DNA from: Wolfiporia cocos
Taxonomy: Eukaryota > Basidiomycota > Agaricomycetes > Polyporales > Phaeolaceae
Direction of reading: 5' to 3'
DNA length: 64,000 nt
Assembly: GCA_029448655.1 (NCBI GenBank)
Contig: JACCLO010000009.1
Location: 682,001-746,000 of the forward strand
A program made the translations under genes and the position numbers. Of this stretch, positions 43,837 through 55,297 are shown in pieces. Position 1 is the first letter of the stretch; each line of letters begins with the position of its first letter. The notes below the pieces were generated by a model, which was given only the letters and a program-made list of their open reading frames with translations, did not search any database and was not told the DNA's origin.

Positions 43837-45082
43837 GCATCCATTGTTCTTGAAAGGACAGACAGGTGAGCACTTTGCATGTAAGTTCTGCACATCAAAA
43901 CCTCCTCGAGCACAGTCTTCAAGCCTTTTGGCTCACCAGTGAAGGTTGTCATTTTCTGAGGTTGGCCACGGAATTTAGCAATGGGATTTGTCATCGGAAT
44001 GACCGTATCACATTGTTTGTGCTGCTTTCCCCCATCAGATTTGTTCATGTCAGATGCACAGAGTGCATCTGGTGGCAGTGCAGCATGGTTGGATGACTGA
44101 TCGAAGATCCAAACTGCCTGCTTGCTTGGATGAAGCTCATTGTGTATTGCAATTGCTGCTTTGACTTGTGCCAGTAGTTGGGCACTGTCCCACCATGCAT
44201 AACCATTGGTACCGGGATGGATCACCTGCCATGCGTCCTTCATGATCTCCCCACTGCTGTCATGGACAACAAGTCTCCCAGTTGCCTCACAGATGAAATC
44301 TGATACATGAATCAGGCACCCTCGCCCTTTCTTTCTCAGTGGCTGCTCGCCATCCCAAAGCCTGAGAAGTGTCTTCATATCAGTGATTGCACTTGCTTCA
44401 CACTGCTGGACTTACCATAGGCTGCAAGTCTCCTCATTAGCATGAAAGTTTGACTCATATTGCACTTTTCGAAGTGCTCCATCACAGGTAAGGAAATGTT
44501 GTTCCGATACTTGACAGCATCACTGCATTCATGCCCATCCATGTAGATCCCTTTCCACACCACTGTCCACCTCCATCCCAGTTTGATCAGCCATCTCCGT
44601 GCCATGCGTATGCTGAGTGGCTTTGCAGGGATTATACCAAGGCCAGGAAGAATGATTGAGTTCAGCAATCGCTGGAGATTGCGAGGTGTGACCTTTCCAA
44701 TGGATTGAGTAGTGAGCCACTCCCTTGTATGGTTTTGGACACTTTTGTTGTGCAGCCAGGAACAATTGTTTGATGAGCTGCCACACTTTTCAACTGGAAG
44801 CTGCTAAAAGACCTGGTAGTGGCGAGCTAGTGCATGGACACGGCGGGCAAACCTGTTTCCATTCCCCTCATGCCACTGATGAGCAATCTGCATGCTTGCA
44901 TCAATTATAGAGAATCCCTTGAGCCACAGTGTTGCAAAATTCAAGAGCTGATTTACTCGGATAAGCGGTAATGTCTTGCTCTTGTGTTTCAGGTCCTCCT
45001 TGATCTGCACTCGCAGCAATGACCAATCTCGCACCTCGTCATGCTCACGTGATTCATCGACGAGTTCATCTTCCCAATCCGC

Positions 45083-45714
45083 TAGTGATGTGCCTGGCCC
45101 GGCTTTCGGCCATGAGCCGAGCCGGGCCTGGCCCGACTTGGGCCGGGCCAAGCCGGGCTTTATACAACGGCTTGAGACGGCCTAGGGCCCGGTTTGTGTC
45201 TCAGGCTGAGCCGGGCCGAGTCGTTGAGCCCCGGCCTGGTGGCTCTAATGGATACAATGTCCAGCAATTACAATATAAGATTGCACATGATAGCAACATG
45301 CTAAACTCCAATGTATTGCCTCTGTATTGTTCATTTCAAACCAAAGAAACAGCCCATAAGTCAAATCCTTAACGTTGAAGCCTCCCGTGCACCGTTGGGC
45401 GCCTATACGATACCCCATATGGCAGGTGCGCTACTGAACGCTGTGCCAGTGGAAGGTTATTTTGACACTCAATCCTACTATAAATTGTAGGCCTCAATGT
45501 TCCTTTTCATCAAGGAACAGCTGTACTTCAAACTTTTGAAGTTATAGTGATGACTATCCTAGCAGTGGTAGGCCCCGGCTCAGCCCCGGCCTAGGCCGGG
45601 CCAAGCCATGAGCCATCAGTGAGGGCCCGGCCTGAGGCTTTGGAAAGCCGTGGGCCGTCCGAAGCCAGGCCAAAGCCGGGGCTTTTGGGCTGGGCCGGGC
45701 CCTGCACATCACTA
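45083..45714. mobile_element. hAT-like MITE with GC-rich inverted ends
   Basis: Ends TAGTGATGTGCCTGGCCCGG (45083) and the inverted GGGCCCTGCACATCACTA (ending 45714). The interior next to both ends is rich in GGCC/CCGG runs; the centre is AT-rich and has no ORF. No clear 8-bp target duplication is visible. Inserted in the transposase gene. Confidence 0.62.
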
Positions 45715-46849
45715 TCACTACAATACGCATCCTCACTACCAACCGCCCCATCCCTGTGGTTCTCAACAGCATTGTTATCATCATCACCCTCGTCACTTTC
45801 ACTTTCTCCATTCTGTCGTTCACATTCCAAACTTGAGCCTGCACCGGTATGCCCGCATTTGTTGCTTCCCACAGGCCCAAACATCCGACCTGACCATCAA
45901 TTGCATGGGCAGACCGGAACGAGAGCCTAGCTCAGACACCCTCTGAATAGAGGCACCTGCAAGCCCCTTAAAGCCATAGCGATCAAGGTTCATCTGGCCG
46001 ATCCATCGTTGCTTGTGTCTCTGCCGGGAGCAAAGTGACTTGCTCATATCGTCAGGACCTGTCACATATTTTCGCAGCCGCACAACTGAAGTATATTTGA
46101 CATAAGCTCACATGCCTATCAAGTGAGTCTCACCTTTCTGCTTAATCTGACTTTTAACAACTTTTGCTCTTAGATTTGGAGGGAGCCAGTCAGGATCTTC
46201 CCCTTCTGACTTCATGAGGAGCTGTGCCAGCTGAGTCCCGCAGTCTTCATCATCCAATTCATCCCAGTTATCTTCCCCTCCAGAATCAGAGCCAGAATCA
46301 TGATCTAGAGCCATATCTAATTTGAGGCCAGTCTGTTCCTTGGAGACACTGAGGTGAGAATCCAACTCGTTATCTGCACGACCGGGAGACTGAGATCGAT
46401 GTGAAAGGGCAAGGGTGTCAGGGAATGGTGCACTCATGGCTTCCGAGGGTCTACATGTCTGATTGTGTAGACCAGATGTGTTCCTTTGATTTTTTTCGGG
46501 AGCGACCACGACCCATGGTTGAGTGATGGCAGTCAAAGGCACACGGCTACGAGAATTTTTTTACAGCATCAGAGATGCATCACGGCCATGATCTAATTGC
46601 ATATTCAGACTCGCGTAGATGAGAGCTGCCGATTCGTATTTTTTTGTGATTTTTACGAATTTATTTAAGCACCCACCAATTTTGACCCCTCAAATATTAA
46701 AATTGACTTTTTGAGAAAACGGCTCGTACAATCTGGGTCGCCGTCCTGCATACAGAGAGCCATACATCGTATCTAGCATTTCTACTACTCTACTAGTGCC
46801 AGAAAATTGGGTCCCCAAGATTGGCGGGGTTTGATTGTCCGCGACTGTA

Positions 46850-47519
46850 GTGGCACAGAGCAGAGTCTGCAGGAGAAGAAAATTCAGACACCTGATGAAA
46901 CGCCGGAATGCGTGACAAAACACGGATCACATGTATGTGACCGACGTGCTCATCACACCACTTCGCCATGGCGGCCGACCTATCCTTTCACAGTAACTTT
47001 TCTGGTCTGTAGCAATGCATTAGCGGCAGCTGGACATATCATAGGGTCATGATTCTTTCCTTCGTGTATCTTGACTCACTGGAAACAAGCCCATTCACAT
47101 TCGGTCTTTGGTGCGACACATGCTAGCACAAGAACCTGGTCACAAAGACGGTCCGATGGGCACCCTATGGCACCTGACAGCCATCGATCAACCCCCCTTT
47201 ACACTCTGGCTTCAAACAGCTGCCTTGCTGGCACCGCAGGGAAGCTTCTGAACCATCTGCTTCAAGTAAAGGACAATGGCTATGAATGCCGTATACTACA
47301 AAGCAGTAAGTGTTCACGCAGTTGACAGTCACGCTCTGAATGGACATGGGCTCTATAGCCATGTGATTTTGAGATTCACGAGGTCCCGATACCTCAAGTG
47401 GGAGATGATGAAGTGCTGTTCAAAGGTAGGCCATCCGCTCGATAATATTGCATGTCGATGACATTAAGGGTGACCCTAGTTCACAGTCATATGCTGTGAG
47501 GCACCACATTTGTGGACAC
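46850..47519. other. Gap: former upstream region of CTP synthase
   Basis: This is the sequence that lay upstream of the CTP synthase ATG before the 4.2-kb transposon inserted, so it probably held that gene's promoter. No ORF is supportable. Confidence 0.35.
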
Positions 47520-47741
47520 AATGTTACAAGCAAAGCGACGACGACACCGAGCATCAGTGAGGTGGAGGAAGTGGCTGAGCAGGCAGAGAACAAAGGACAG
47601 GTGCAGCAGGGTGATCATACACCCTGGAGGTTGGGTGGACTCATAATGTCTTCATCCAATGTGTTTTTCCCTTATTCTATTAGTTATCTCACTTAAGTAA
47701 CAATTGATATTCGTGGCGAAGCCATGGGTAATTAAACTCGT
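47520..47741 (+). mobile_element. Isolated Helitron-like 3' end
   Basis: Contains the same GTTACAAGCAAAGCGACGAC start and GGTGGAGGAAGTGGCTGAGC block as the 4.8-8.4 kb array and ends with hairpin GTGGCGAAGCCAT (47713-47725), then GGGTAATTAAA and CTCG followed by T. The CTAG is changed to CTCG. Confidence 0.62.
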
Positions 47742-47910
47742 GTTCGTTTGACGAATTCGCGATGATAAGAACCCACTACCTTCAGAATACTGTATTATGT
47801 AATGTTAGCGCTCTGTTTTAGCTTATCTGCAAGAACTCTTGCTGAAGATTATGAGGTACTAAATTTAAGTACTGACGTAGCGGGAATTTGCAGATATCAA
47901 CGTACTCTCC

Positions 47911-48641
47911 TTGCCATCTACCTGCTGCACTCGACGATCTCTGGACGCAATGGCCTTGAGCCTTCGTGCTTGGAACAATGCACCGACGAAGGAGGCTTGC
48001 AGCCTGGTGCTCTCAATCATAAAATCGCAACCGGTAGCACCGACCGTGCAGGAAATCTTCAAGCTTGCTGTACAGCGGGAGCTGGAATTGCACAAGCATT
48101 CACCTGCACCGCCCGCTCCTCCCCCCACTACCACACCCGGAACACGCCAGGCACCACCTCTGCCTCGCTATCCGAATCATGCCATTAGGTCCATGAGGTG
48201 AGCATCTTATATCTCAAGACTGTTCCGCGAGGTTGAGCAACTGTTGCTAGGTACCTAAAGGACGTCGTGCTTCCCTCCCTGCTATCATCCCAAGACGTGA
48301 GGAGGGTACACAGAACAGAGCAATTGCCGGAAGAGGAGATCAAGCGACGTTTGAACGCGTCGCGCTCTTCGCGAAAACAAGCGAGCAACATCCAGACGAG
48401 CATCGACGTTTGGCGATTCGAATATCGCAGACGCCCGCTTGTGCCGCCAAAACTCGAGGAACAGGAGCCGTACGGCGCAGACGTCGGAGTAGGGGCAGAC
48501 TGGTCACATCTCAACAAGCGGCGGAGGCGGGCGCGAGAACTGTCAGTCAAGAGAGACGCTCAGTGGGTGAGGCAATTGGACAGGGCCAGGAAGGAGGGCA
48601 GATCGACGCGGCGGGAGGCAGCGGAAGATGTTATCTTGTAA
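47911..48641 (+). CDS. Unrecognised conserved-looking basic protein
   Basis: Two exons joined by a GT-AG intron at about 48199-48250. Exon 1: MALSLRAWNNAPTKEACSLV (ATG at 47950, or an upstream one at 47911), KSQPVAPTVQEIFKLAVQRE, a P-rich linker, and YPNHAIRSMR. Exon 2: YLKDVVLPSLLSSQDVRRVHR, then a very basic region with WSHLNKRRRRARELSVKRDAQWVRQLDRARKEGRS, ending AAEDVIL. About 200 residues. The pattern (short hydrophobic repeats, then R/K-rich coil) would fit a mitochondrial or nucleolar factor, but I do not recognise the family. Confidence 0.5.
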
Positions 48642-48970
48642 GAATGCTAATAGGTTATGGTGATGTCTTCATCGCTGGCTACAGCGCTTGCCTCCTTTCT
48701 GGCGTGGTTGGTCTTCTCATTGGTTGCACCTCGCATGCAGCCACTTGTACTCGCCATGCCTCTGCCTTTGCGGCCTCCCATCGCGGGAAAAGTGCTGAAC
48801 ACCTCGATTTGCATGACACCGGGACTGTTAACTGGTTTCTTTGAGGCTCTCCGCGCATGTGACTTGCTTCATTGGGGCTGATTATCTATCGCTTCTTACG
48901 AACCTCGTCGCCTTCAACTATTCCATCATGTCAGAAAATGTCCGCATGAACGCAGCGTAGACATCGCTAC
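48642..48970. other. Gap with a possible tiny ORF
   Basis: A 74-codon frame (48657-48881) has a hydrophobic start but no family support. The 5' part expected for MYND copy 2 should lie at the end of this gap but is out of frame. Confidence 0.3.
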
Positions 48971-49620
48971 ATGGAGGAAGACGAAGACGGCTTTGGATCT
49001 ACTCTGGCGAGACACTGGTGCTTTCTCGGAGAGATCGTTCAGAGCGCCACCGTAGCACGACTTCTGCTTGATGTGCGCGATGTTGCAGGGCGGGTCGTGC
49101 GTGCCGCGTTTTATGACACCGATCTTGGGGAGCCTTTTGCGCAGAGAGTCAAGAAGGGTCATACGCTAGCTCTTCTCTATCCTCAACAGCATCACTTTAT
49201 GGACGGAAGCAAAGGTTTCCGCATTGAGGAATTACGAGAAGTCACTGTATGCGTGCTTGAGTCCAAATTCTCGAACTTCATGACCATTCACTGATTGCGT
49301 TTTAGATCATCCCCTGCTCCCTTGCAAGTCTATTAGCCGCAAGCGACATGTTACAGCGACTGCCAAGCACTTGCTGGGCTGATGGTTGCGAGAAAGAAAC
49401 CGAATTGACGGCATGTAGCGGGTGCCACAAGGCTAAGTATTGCGGGAAGGTGACTCCGTATTCATCGACCTCTGGACGACCCGTTGCATAGGAACATCAG
49501 GAAATTGGGTGGAAAGCGGGGCATAGGCGGGAATGCAAGGCATTCAAAAGCCTAGAATGGTACTCTCAACGGGACTGGACGACGTTCCAGAGCAGATTCT
49601 CATTCACTTCCTCGGCGTGA
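48971..49620 (+). CDS. MYND-type zinc-finger protein, copy 2 (possibly 5'-truncated)
   Basis: A paralogue of the 24816-25566 gene: RHWCFLGEIVQSATVARLLLDVRDV, KKGHTLALLYPQQHHFMDGSKGFRIEELREVT, intron, CWADGCEKETELTACSGCHKAKYCGK, intron of about 43 nt, EHQEIGWKAGHRREC, then AFKSLEWYSQRDWTTFQSRFSFTSSA and stop. The finger again has His where MYND domains normally have the Cys before Q. Relative to copy 1 about 40 N-terminal residues are missing. The sequence just upstream (RYMEEDEDGF preceded by stops) suggests a frameshifted or lost first segment, so the ATG at 48971 may be a default start. Confidence 0.65.
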
Positions 49621-50376
49621 GCCATTTTCATATCATCTTCGTGACTCGTACTTTGCTTTCCCTCTCTCCTCAACGCTTCAGTTGTTTCAGTGCCGGTTCA
49701 CTTCACAGACATCTGGGTGGCAACTCACTTTTTCTCATGCCCTATATCTTCACGACCGCGTAACACAGACTTCAGTTAATCAGTCCCGAAAGCAGAGTGT
49801 TAGCGCTTAGCGACGCAAGCTACGTGTGCATTATCTAGCCATTTCCAGCTTGGACATTGCGACCGCTGAATACGTTGGTCCTGAGGTTTTGCTAATGCTA
49901 ACTCCTTCCGCTAGACATTTAGGCTTCTGGTCTAGGGTTCATCTTCGTGGGTGCTTACGAAGGATTGCTGTATTACCCCCGCACAGAGTTTGCATTAGTC
50001 TCAACGATGTGGGATTCCGCGTCAGCAGTGCTCCAGCCCCATTACGATGACGCACAACTTACCATCAATTTTGTCGGGAAAGGAGTGTACTAGGTCCAAC
50101 TGTCAAATATCACAGCCTTCGGAACCAAAGCCGTATACTGTGGACGTGAGTCGCTTGCCGTATCCATATACTATGCCGCCATGAACTTCTTGAGACAAGC
50201 AGTGAACAATCATTTAACCACGCAAGAGTGTTGCCCTTCGATTGCAATTCTACTCTCGGTATCTTGAACAAGGAAGATGTTCTTAGCCCGGACGAACGCT
50301 TTACGCATGATCTTTCAAACAGCCTTCCCTATCTCTCTCGCTGAAACTAGTATTCAATCGCTCTTCTCTACATGCT
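49621..50376. other. Gap with coding-like stretch, gene not resolved
   Basis: A plus frame near 49940-50090 reads GFIFVGAYEGLLYYPRTEFALVSTMWDSASAVLQ and later AVSIYYAAMNFLRQ near 50160. The composition is protein-like but stops and frame changes intervene, and I cannot assign a family. Confidence 0.25.
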
Positions 50377-51513
50377 TTAGAAGCGGTCCTGATCCGGGCT
50401 GGTGCCGGTTTCCAATGCCTCGGACGGCGATTGACATACCTGTAACCATTGGGACTGCTCTCGTTCCTGGCTGTCAACCCCGCATTCTCCCATTTGCGAC
50501 AAATTCATTGTCATTGCCTTGTAAAAGTATTCAAGAACTGGCTGCATTAGCTCATCCTCTAGCTCCTTTGACATCTCCAGCTGCCTCAGGAAGTGCTCGT
50601 CTGGATCCTCGTCTACCGCGGCTGCGTATGCGTCGACAATGTTGTAGCAATACTCGATAGCAGCTCGATCCCTGTCTCTTTGCAACAGGCGTTGTGCTTC
50701 GACCTTCACGCTTCTCTTCATCCAATGCATTGCGACGCCTACCCTCCGCAGCGGCCTGGATGCCGATGCATCGTATTCTACCCATTTGCTCTCTCTTCTT
50801 TAGCTTGGAGTCGCCATCATATTGAACCCCGTCCGGTTCCCTAACCAAAATCGCCTCTGCACCGCGGCTTAGAGCCTCAGCAGTGGAATCATCCAACACC
50901 AACGTCTTCGCAAGCGCCTCTAATAATTGGTTCAATTTGTCCACTTCGTCCTGATTCTGTGGACTTGCAGAGGGAGAGAACTTGTCGGCGATTTTGAGCT
51001 GGATCTGGGAAGCATCGCTAGAAGACAATTCGCCTTCGAGGCGTGATTGTTCCTCTGAACGATGGTGTTCGCGGTTCATGCCATTGAGGAACACGCTCTG
51101 ATCAAATGAGTTGATGCTCTTGAATGCGGCACCGTCGGCAGAGGAGCTGGAAGGCTGAGGATTCTGTGGCTCAAAGTTGCTGAAGCCACTGCTGGCATCG
51201 TGGTCACACAGTAATGTGTCGAGTCCTTTCACCAGGTCTTGAACAATGTCATTTTCTCGGAATAGGTCGTTGGCTCAAGGTCCTCTTTGTCTGTTGATCG
51301 GTGGCAGCCAAATTCACTGCTTAATGATCTCTGGTCCGACTTCGTGACATCAGTGAGGTCGTCCAAAAACCGGTGAGCGCCGTTGTCGAGATAGTAATGC
51401 CAGTCAGTATCAATGGCGAGCTGCGTCCAGTCGAACTGACGTTCTGTCGGCAGAGATAACGCTTCGACGACGTTGCTCCCCGCTTTCTGCACTTCATCCG
51501 TGGATTTCTCCAT
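50377..51513 (-). CDS. Unrecognised protein, exon structure uncertain
   Basis: Begins MEKSTDEVQKAGSNVVEALS, then FDWTQLAIDTDWHYYLDNGAHRFLDDLTDV. A second frame reads NDIVQDLVKGLDTLLCDHDASSG, an S/Q-rich stretch, then LLEALAKTLVLDDSTAEALSRGAEAILV. A third frame continues KRSVKVEAQRLLQRDRDRAAIEYCYNIVDAYAAAVDEDPDEHFLRQLEM. Frame changes between the blocks imply introns or errors that I could not place with confidence. Acidic and helical overall; no family recognised. The 3' end is approximate. Confidence 0.4.
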
Positions 51514-52193
51514 CGAGAGTACATTAGAGGTTGGATTATGAATATACTACTAGATTTACAACGACGAGGGGAGCATAGTACGTATTCAACAGCAAGGACC
51601 GAGCAGCTTCTCAGCATCCATCTGGCCACATCTGGACACCATCACTCACCCTGCGTAGCATAGAACTCTCTTTGAACCGAGCGTATGCAAATACTTATGC
51701 TATCTTGTAGTCGGCGGTGACAGAAGTGGTTGGACAATGCCTTGAAGCCGACAATGGTAAGTCGTACCTCGGAACCGCCCGAGAGTTGATACTCAGATTG
51801 ATAGACCTCACCTCACCCATTGCAGGAAGATAACCAATGATTCCTGGTCTAAGCTTTCTGTGGGTTGCTACGTGCTCAGAACCTCAACAACTGAGTATCG
51901 TCGACGTATATTACAGCCATTGGATATCGTTGCTGCGCTGCGTATTAGATTGTTAGTCCAGGATTACGCGCATGGCGACGCCACAACACAACACATTGAC
52001 CCCATCGGGATTTCGCTACACCGCATCACTGTACGGTTGGGCCACGGCGGCTCACGTTGAAGTCCGCGCGCGCCACGAGGCGGAACCGGCACAGGCATCA
52101 TGGCCGAAGAGGCAGGAATTGTTCGCGACAAGCCATACAGCATAAATGTATGGTAGCGACTCTGAAGGGCCATTCAGCCTTTGCCGACGTGCA
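51514..52193. other. Divergent intergenic region
   Basis: Lies between two divergent hypothetical genes, so it should hold both promoters. No gene seen. Confidence 0.4.
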
Positions 52194-52200
52194 TATATAA
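52194..52200 (+). promoter_or_regulatory. Candidate TATA box for the gene at 52346
   Basis: TATATAA lies about 150 bp upstream of the predicted ATG at 52346, next to CT-rich sequence. Position and sequence fit a fungal core promoter; the transcription start is not known. Confidence 0.35.
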
Positions 52201-52345
52201 GACGAGCACAGAGCGAGGAGTGCTTACACGCCCCACAAACCTCGAGTCTGTCGCTCACGGCCACCGATTCTCCTACAGCGGGTTCGTACAAAACCTCATT
52301 TTTAGATGTTTTCTAACAGTATGCTCTGATATAGCGCGTTTTACA

Positions 52346-53116
52346 ATGAACTCAGAGCTCAATGGTGTGCTGCATCCGAACCGAACGCAAGTTAGATGGT
52401 GGCCACTGGAAGCGTTTCCACGCAACCCTCAATCGATCAACCATCCTGATGAGCGATTGAAGGGAAGAATACCCACTGGTACTATAGTGCGATACCGTAG
52501 CGGATCACCGCCGCCTTTGCATGACTGGGAGGAAGTGATGTCGTCCTCCTCGGAAGGAGAATGGACCGACTTGGTCTCGAGTGGCGCGGAGGACGACGAT
52601 GTGCCCGCGGAAAATATCAGCTGCAGCCCCAGAACCGCTGAGCAACTGGATTTGGAACTTCCTCCGACTCTACGTCGGCCTCCAAAAACTTCCTCCGAAC
52701 CATCAACTGAACACTTCGAAAGATTGAGTCCCAGAGAACGAGTCTATGCCGCCCGCTCAGAAACACCAAGCTCCGCCATACTATCTGAAATCACACAAGG
52801 CCTTCTCCGGCGGGAGCAGCCCCTCAATGTCTCGCAAAGTTCTTTCAGCTTGCATACCGAACCGATTCATGAAGAGGGCAGCTCCCGCACTCGACACCTC
52901 GATATACCTGCACGAGGAAACGTCACTCACGCATTAGAGAGAGATCGCAGGGCTCCTATGCGCCTGCGAAAATATGGTCAGCGATCCGTCAAACCGCTTC
53001 CGATAGCTAAAGTAGCGAGCATGGATTCCTCTGAGGAGGAAAGAATCGTTGAAGAATGTTCACCAAATGAGGCGTTCATCGGTTTAGATGGGAACGGGTA
53101 CGTCAAGGTGGCGTAA
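52346..53116 (+). CDS. Unrecognised serine/glutamate-rich protein
   Basis: Starts MNSELNGVLHPNRTQVRWWP (ATG 52346; the open frame extends upstream to 52181, but the TATA box at 52194 argues for the internal ATG). About 256 residues, no intron needed. Contains acidic and serine-rich stretches (SSSSEGEWTDLVSSGAEDDD), basic MRLRKYGQRSVKPLP near the end, and DSSEEERIVEEC. Looks disordered, possibly nuclear. No family recognised. Confidence 0.5.
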   Translation: MNSELNGVLHPNRTQVRWWPLEAFPRNPQSINHPDERLKGRIPTGTIVRYRSGSPPPLHDWEEVMSSSSEGEWTDLVSSGAEDDDVPAENISCSPRTAEQLDLELPPTLRRPPKTSSEPSTEHFERLSPRERVYAARSETPSSAILSEITQGLLRREQPLNVSQSSFSLHTEPIHEEGSSRTRHLDIPARGNVTHALERDRRAPMRLRKYGQRSVKPLPIAKVASMDSSEEERIVEECSPNEAFIGLDGNGYVKVA

Positions 53117-55029
53117 AACAGAAAACATTACTAGCTCGATGTGAAACGCTTGTATAGAGGTAGATATTTCTATGCATGCCCTGGTCAGTTGATAAAATAT
53201 TGAATAGAGCCTTTTCATTTATTCGTCTACACTACCAACATACAATGGCATCATGGCCACCAGAAACGACACAACCTCAATGACATCTGAGAGCATGCAA
53301 AAACCACACACACACAGTCTGATCAGGCGGTGCCTACAAAGTACCCATTAGATAGCAAAACGCTTCCCTTTGCTACGTGCTGGTGCACGGAGGATAATCG
53401 GGATGAATGTAGCCCTCATCAGACCAATCATATGCTGGATCAAATAATATGCCTTTGTGGCCTGTAGCGGACGATCGATCAAAGTAGCGCTGAGCATTAG
53501 AACAACAAATGTTTGTCGCATATAGTATGTCGGTGACAAATGTGATGGGCCGGGTCCTTCGGGGAGAGCTAAATCATTACAGTTTCTCACGAGTGATGAC
53601 CGCGCCACTAGTGGTGAGATGCAACACTTGTCACACTCATGTCTATGAGTCTGACCGTGCCTAACTCATTCGCATTACTATCACTGGCCCACATATGCAA
53701 CTTTTTCGCATGTCCCGCCGAGTTTTGTCTCTATCTTCATGACACCAAGCCCAAATCCCTCGGTATTTTTTTAAATGATAGCTATACATCTCTAGTATAC
53801 GATATATTTTTTCGAACCTCCGAAAGTGCATGCTGCATGATACAGAAGCCCGTAAAGCATCGCAACAGCAATGCAACTTTTCTCCGAGCATCAGTCACGC
53901 CATCAGTCACGATCGCCAAATTGCCGAACGCGCGGCATCAAACGGCATGACGCCATTGGTGCATTGCAACCACAAGCCAGCAGGCATCAGAGGCTGAGTT
54001 CAGATTTGCCGATTGAGGATGTGGCTGATGTCACACTTTGACTGCAATCTGCCTCTCTATATTGACACAATGCACATTTCCCCTCGGAAAATTACATGTT
54101 AAGCCTCAAGTATATTGAGAAGACGTGTTGTTATTTTGGAAGGATTTCGTCAAGGTGAAGGCTGAGCCGAAGTCCATCAATAACTCTGATTGACATTGTT
54201 CATTTTTTCCTCTTCATCTACTAGAGTTTTTAATAATCTGATTTGACAAGATCATGCAGATTGTCATATAGTCATAGTGTACAAATATTCATAATTTTTG
54301 AATTCGAAGGAGGGGAACTAGAGGCGAAATTGCATTGCTGTTGCGATTGCATATGTGGGCCAGTGATAGTAGTCCACCGAGCTTCGCTCCTTGCGCGACT
54401 CGGCTTATTTGAAATCGAAAGGAACCGGCCTGAGATGGTCCGACGAGAACCATGTCAGAGCAATCAAAACATCGGTTCAACGAGCGCGTTTGTCCACAGG
54501 CGTGACGATGCCCGTAGGGCAATCGCGTGAGGTACGGTACATAAAATTGAGCTATTATATACCGTTTCACCCTCCGGCTACGCAATACCCGGCTCCCGAC
54601 GTGCGCGCGACGTTCAGGCCACGCGCGAGCTCGGCCTCGGCAAATCCATGTTCCAACAAACCAACCAATATAACGTGTTGTGCTAACGCCGGAGAGCGCA
54701 GCATATAGGCATGCATACTGGGTCATCACCGGTTCACCTAAAAGATCTGACGATTTGACGATAGGCAAACTGGGGAGACGCCTAAGCCTAAGCAATACCC
54801 CTGGCTATGACACATGTCACTATTGAGCTCAACATATGATCCGGATATGAAACGCATCCGAAACGCCGCTCAGTGCGGGATAGGAACATTGGCGCACAAT
54901 CTCACGGGATATGTAGGTTGTATGTCTGCACAGCAGTCCTTCTACTCTATGCTTAAAAGGCGGGGCGTGCCCCACCAATTGCAATCGTCAGTCCGCCCAC
55001 CCGCAGATAGCCACCTACCCACCTTCAGT
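53117..55029. other. Gap with inverted repeats
   Basis: Contains an inverted pair around ACTGGCCCACATATGCAA (about 53682) and its complement (about 54345), and GCATCGCAACAGCAATGCAA (53855) with a near-complement at about 54330. These suggest a degraded MITE spanning roughly 53675-54385. No gene otherwise. The region just before 55030 has a TTAAAA promoter-like motif (54953). Confidence 0.4.
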
Positions 55030-55297
55030 ATGCGTTTCTCACTGTTCGGCCTCGCTATCGCCCTCACCGTCCTGGGGAGTAACGTTACCGCCACACCGCT
55101 CGGCATACGAGAGCCCACAGCGCAGACGGACAACGATCCTGGCCTATGCCCACTGACAACAATTTGTCCAATTGGGTCAGTCGACGGCAAAGGGTGCTAT
55201 ACGCTCCCCTGTGGCTACCCGAGTGATGGTATGTCTGTCCGTCTGTTTTATCAAACTTCGCTGATGAAGTCTTCGCTATTGTGCTATAGACAAATGA
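55030..55297 (+). CDS. Small secreted cysteine-rich protein 1
   Basis: Starts MRFSLFGLAIALTVLGSNVTA, a clear signal peptide with a cleavage site near NVTA. The short mature part carries GLCPLTTICPIGSVDGKGCY, then TLPCGYPSDDK and stop, reached by an intron at 55229-55289 (GT-AG). Four cysteines in C-P-x3-IC-P-x-G...G-C-Y-T-x-P-C order. Only ~67 residues. The same pattern occurs in the gene at 58987-59178. It is probably an extracellular peptide; function unknown. Confidence 0.7.

Larger units (their letters stand above)
42845..46542 (-). pseudogene. Transposase-like DDE superfamily gene, disrupted
   Basis: The first exon begins MPLTAITQPWVVVAPEKNQR and has an acidic SDSGGEDNWDELDDED stretch. 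Next come KYVTGPDDMSKSLCSRQRHKQRW; then, after the MITE, ADWEDELVDESREHDEVRDW, LPLIRVNQLLNFATLW, RMARRWLIKLGWRWTVVWKGIYMDGHE, KGRGCLIHVSDFICEATGRL, AVWIFDQSSNHAALPPDAL, MNKSDGGKQHKQCDT and AKCSPVCPFKNNGCC; after the solo LTR, MARLLSQQDDFANQQSILEQ, HECIFLQKFHCELNPIE and FINCSWCFMSAYRLGLTGKAA, ending IESVLN. The order fits a transposase family abundant in Agaricomycetes whose acidic residues lie in the VSDF, IFDQSSNH and LNPIE blocks. The two insertions break it, so it is inactive as read. Confidence 0.72.
42652..46847 (-). mobile_element. 4.2-kb DNA transposon with TA target and ~34-bp inverted ends
   Basis: Ends CAGTCGCGGACAATCTAACC (42652) and the inverted GGTTTGATTGTCCGCGACTG (ending 46847), flanked by TA (42650-42651 and 46848-46849). 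It carries a DDE-type transposase-like gene on the minus strand. It has been hit by a solo LTR (43294-43836) and a hAT-like MITE (45083-45714). Its left end is only 11 bp upstream of the CTP synthase ATG. Confidence 0.78.
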
